Positions 22,212 through 23,963 of a stretch of DNA of 23,963 nt are shown one piece after another. Under the pieces are notes generated by a model. That model was not told the origin of the DNA. It made no database searches and saw nothing but the letters and a program-made list of their open reading frames with translations. Position 1 is the first letter of the stretch; each line of letters opens with the position of its first letter. The stretch lies in the NCBI GenBank assembly GCA_034698045.1, contig JAQGAU010000780.1:1-23963 (forward strand), in the 5' to 3' direction. This stretch comes from Paramacrobiotus richtersi. Lineage: Eukaryota > Tardigrada > Eutardigrada > Parachela > Macrobiotidae. The position numbers were made by a program, and so were the translations under genes.

Positions 22212-23071
22212 GAAGGGTCGTTGGTTGCGTTGCTGGGGGCATCGTTATCGTAGTGACTGCCGGCGCCGCTGCGGTTCCCATAGCCGCCGCGGTCTTAATG
22301 GGCACCGGAGCCGGAGTGGGCGTGGTCGGCGGCCTCACGCATGGAGCGGGCGGCTACATTTGCTCCTAACAGCAGGATACTTTGTTGGAGAAACTGCGCG
22401 AGGCCATCGAGGAGGACAATCAGGCGCACGACCATCTGGAAGAGCTGGTGAACACATCTCGCCAGCCCAAGTATGACCAGATGGAATTCGCTGTCCTCCA
22501 GGTCGGCCTAACCGCGGGGTTTGCTGTCGCCAGTACCATTGCCTACGTTCAAGGCGGCGTGGATCTCATCAGTTTGTTGAGCGCTGGTCTTCCCAAGATC
22601 AAGCATACTGTACATCGAAAACAAGGACGTCCAAAAGCTACTGGGATCGGCATTGGTGACCGTGTTGGTGCCCCTCTTGATTAAGAGTCTTGAGGTGACG
22701 GCGAAGACGGGGGTCAGTATCGCAGATGACATTGCTTTGGGATAGTGGGCACGATGGTCGAGGGTCCCACAAAGAAGATTTGCTTTCGAGACGGCCAGGA
22801 ACGCCGCCGCTGCCGTGATCTAGGGAGGAGGCGACGATGACGCTAGTGTCGCGCTAAATGTGGCGGGGCGGGCTGCGGCGAAGGAAGCCGCCCAGAACGT
22901 GATGAAACTGATGGCACGAGTCACTGGCGGGTGACCATCGGGTTAGGATTCCTCATGGTGGCGTGGGACGCCCGTGGGCTGTATAAGGAGTGCAATGAGC
23001 CCAAGAAGGGGAGCCTGGGAGAGGCGCTGCGCCGACTGGCCAAAAGCCTGGAGGATGTCGGCTCGTTTTGA
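22212..23071 (+). pseudogene. Decayed apolipoprotein-L-like copy (second exon only)
   Basis: The segment keeps the ApoL exon-2 acceptor (CTTTTACAG) and the hydrophobic hairpin motifs (VTAGAAAVPIAAAVLMG, GVGVVGGLT), then breaks repeatedly. There is an in-frame TAA at 22367-22369 where both paralogs have Lys, a frameshift at about 22600-22610, another near 22743, an extra T near 22780, a TAG at 22821-22823, and a one-base loss near 22931. The end still aligns with the shared LGEALRRLAKSLE terminus and a TGA at 23069. No exon 1 is visible upstream. The Ala/Lys/Glu array is absent, as in the second copy. It is not expected to make a functional protein. Confidence 0.88.
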
Positions 23072-23963
23072 GCCGAGATACGGATGCAACTGGATTATTG
23101 CGACGTGCCAGCGAACGCTTTTTACTTCTAGGCTTCCAATTGCGACCGTTCCGAATGCGGGAAACACGCGCCCCATATCCGGAATATAATAATATTGAAA
23201 CTTTTGCTGGTTTGATTATTTCTGAAAAGACCACAATGAATTTATTTTACTAATATGGTCAAGTTACTTAGCGATTAATTTCATCCAAATGTTTTTGAGC
23301 TTGTTTCTCACTTACTATCGCATCGATTTCTTAGAAACTGCACTATTTCATTGGCGGCCATAGACGTGTGCTGGACAGTTTCGTCTGTCAGTGAACGTCT
23401 GATTAGTTTCAAATGATGAAAGCACACAAAGCCTAATTTTGTTCTGTGGTAGGGACTATTATTAGCCGCCCCGTCGTGATGACCTTTGTCGTATACGTTA
23501 ATGTGGGTGCAATGCCTGCGCAACACGGTACATCACCGTTACCTTTAACGCTACAATCAGTGCTGGTAGAATTCGAATGATTTGGCAAAAATTACGGCGT
23601 AGATTTAGAACCCGTTAAATCCGAACAACATCGTGACTACAAGTCATGCAACAACCATGCGGACATCACAGACTGTATATTCATCACTTACTCGCTTCGT
23701 AACTTTTAACTGCAGCGTTGTAAGCCAGGTTTAAACCTGTCAATTATTTCTCCACGATAAGATAAGAAAAACGAAAGAGTCACAGTTGTCACGAATTTAT
23801 TATAACTGCTGAAAACAATGGACCAAAGTGAACGAAACAGCATGTCACCGGATAGCCACCATAATATCATATTAAGGTGGTCTCGCATTCGAAGCGAATC
23901 TCGATACGGTACGCGGGCGTGGCTAAACGAATGGTACGGCGCCGTAACCACCTCATGAGGTGG
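23072..23963. other. Terminal gap, no gene seen
   Basis: Short open frames only. The window ends in a 16-bp perfect palindrome (23948-23963, half site CCACCTCA) that may belong to a larger repeat continuing outside. Confidence 0.4.

Noticed and set aside
22119-22253. Signal-peptide-like start (MLLIMLASLYLACSSS)
   Set aside because: It ends after about 45 codons and is out of frame with the ApoL-like pseudogene exon; likely chance.
1-23963. tRNA, rRNA, CRISPR array or bacterial operon signals
   Set aside because: No cloverleaf with tRNA box motifs, no rRNA-like sequence, no regularly spaced direct repeats with unique spacers, and gene structure is intron-bearing throughout.

Overview
The window is eukaryotic genomic DNA. 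Reading frames are short and are joined by GT-AG introns of roughly 43 bp to 1.1 kb. TATA boxes lie upstream of several starts, and there are long AT-rich gaps and fold-back repeats. The gene content points to an invertebrate animal: a split chitin-binding (CBM14-like) domain of panarthropod type, bulb-type lectins, a MATH-BTB protein and apolipoprotein-L-like proteins. A tardigrade or another panarthropod fits best, but the sequence alone does not prove the lineage. All exon models were built by hand from splice consensus, reading-frame phase and comparison of paralogs within the window.

Left third (1-5.1 kb). A minus-strand gene leaves the window at base 1; its exons encode a chitin-binding-like domain. 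A small plus-strand gene for a protein with two CxxC pairs lies inside one of its introns. Two minus-strand bulb-type lectin genes follow. They share a phase-1 intron at the same place. One ends in a GPI-signal-like hydrophobic tail and the other ends without one.

Middle (5.6-9.9 kb). Two minus-strand genes, arranged head to tail, encode secreted proteins. They are made almost wholly of phase-1 exons, most of which carry a short module with consensus DIGxIGxNxGxI followed by an Arg/Tyr/Pro/His-rich tail. I do not recognise this family; it is the best candidate here for something undescribed.

Right half (10-24 kb). Three plus-strand apolipoprotein-L-like copies are present. The first is intact and carries a roughly 115-residue Ala/Lys/Glu helical insertion resembling group 3 LEA repeats. 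The second is intact without the insertion. The third is a decayed pseudogene with no visible first exon. Between the first two lies a frameshifted MATH-BTB gene. Repeats include an imperfect palindrome of about 350 bp (10904-11254), a 575-bp inverted-repeat element in an intron (18769-19343) and a perfect 28-bp palindrome (14956-14983). The remaining long gaps show no convincing genes, no tRNA or rRNA and no CRISPR array.
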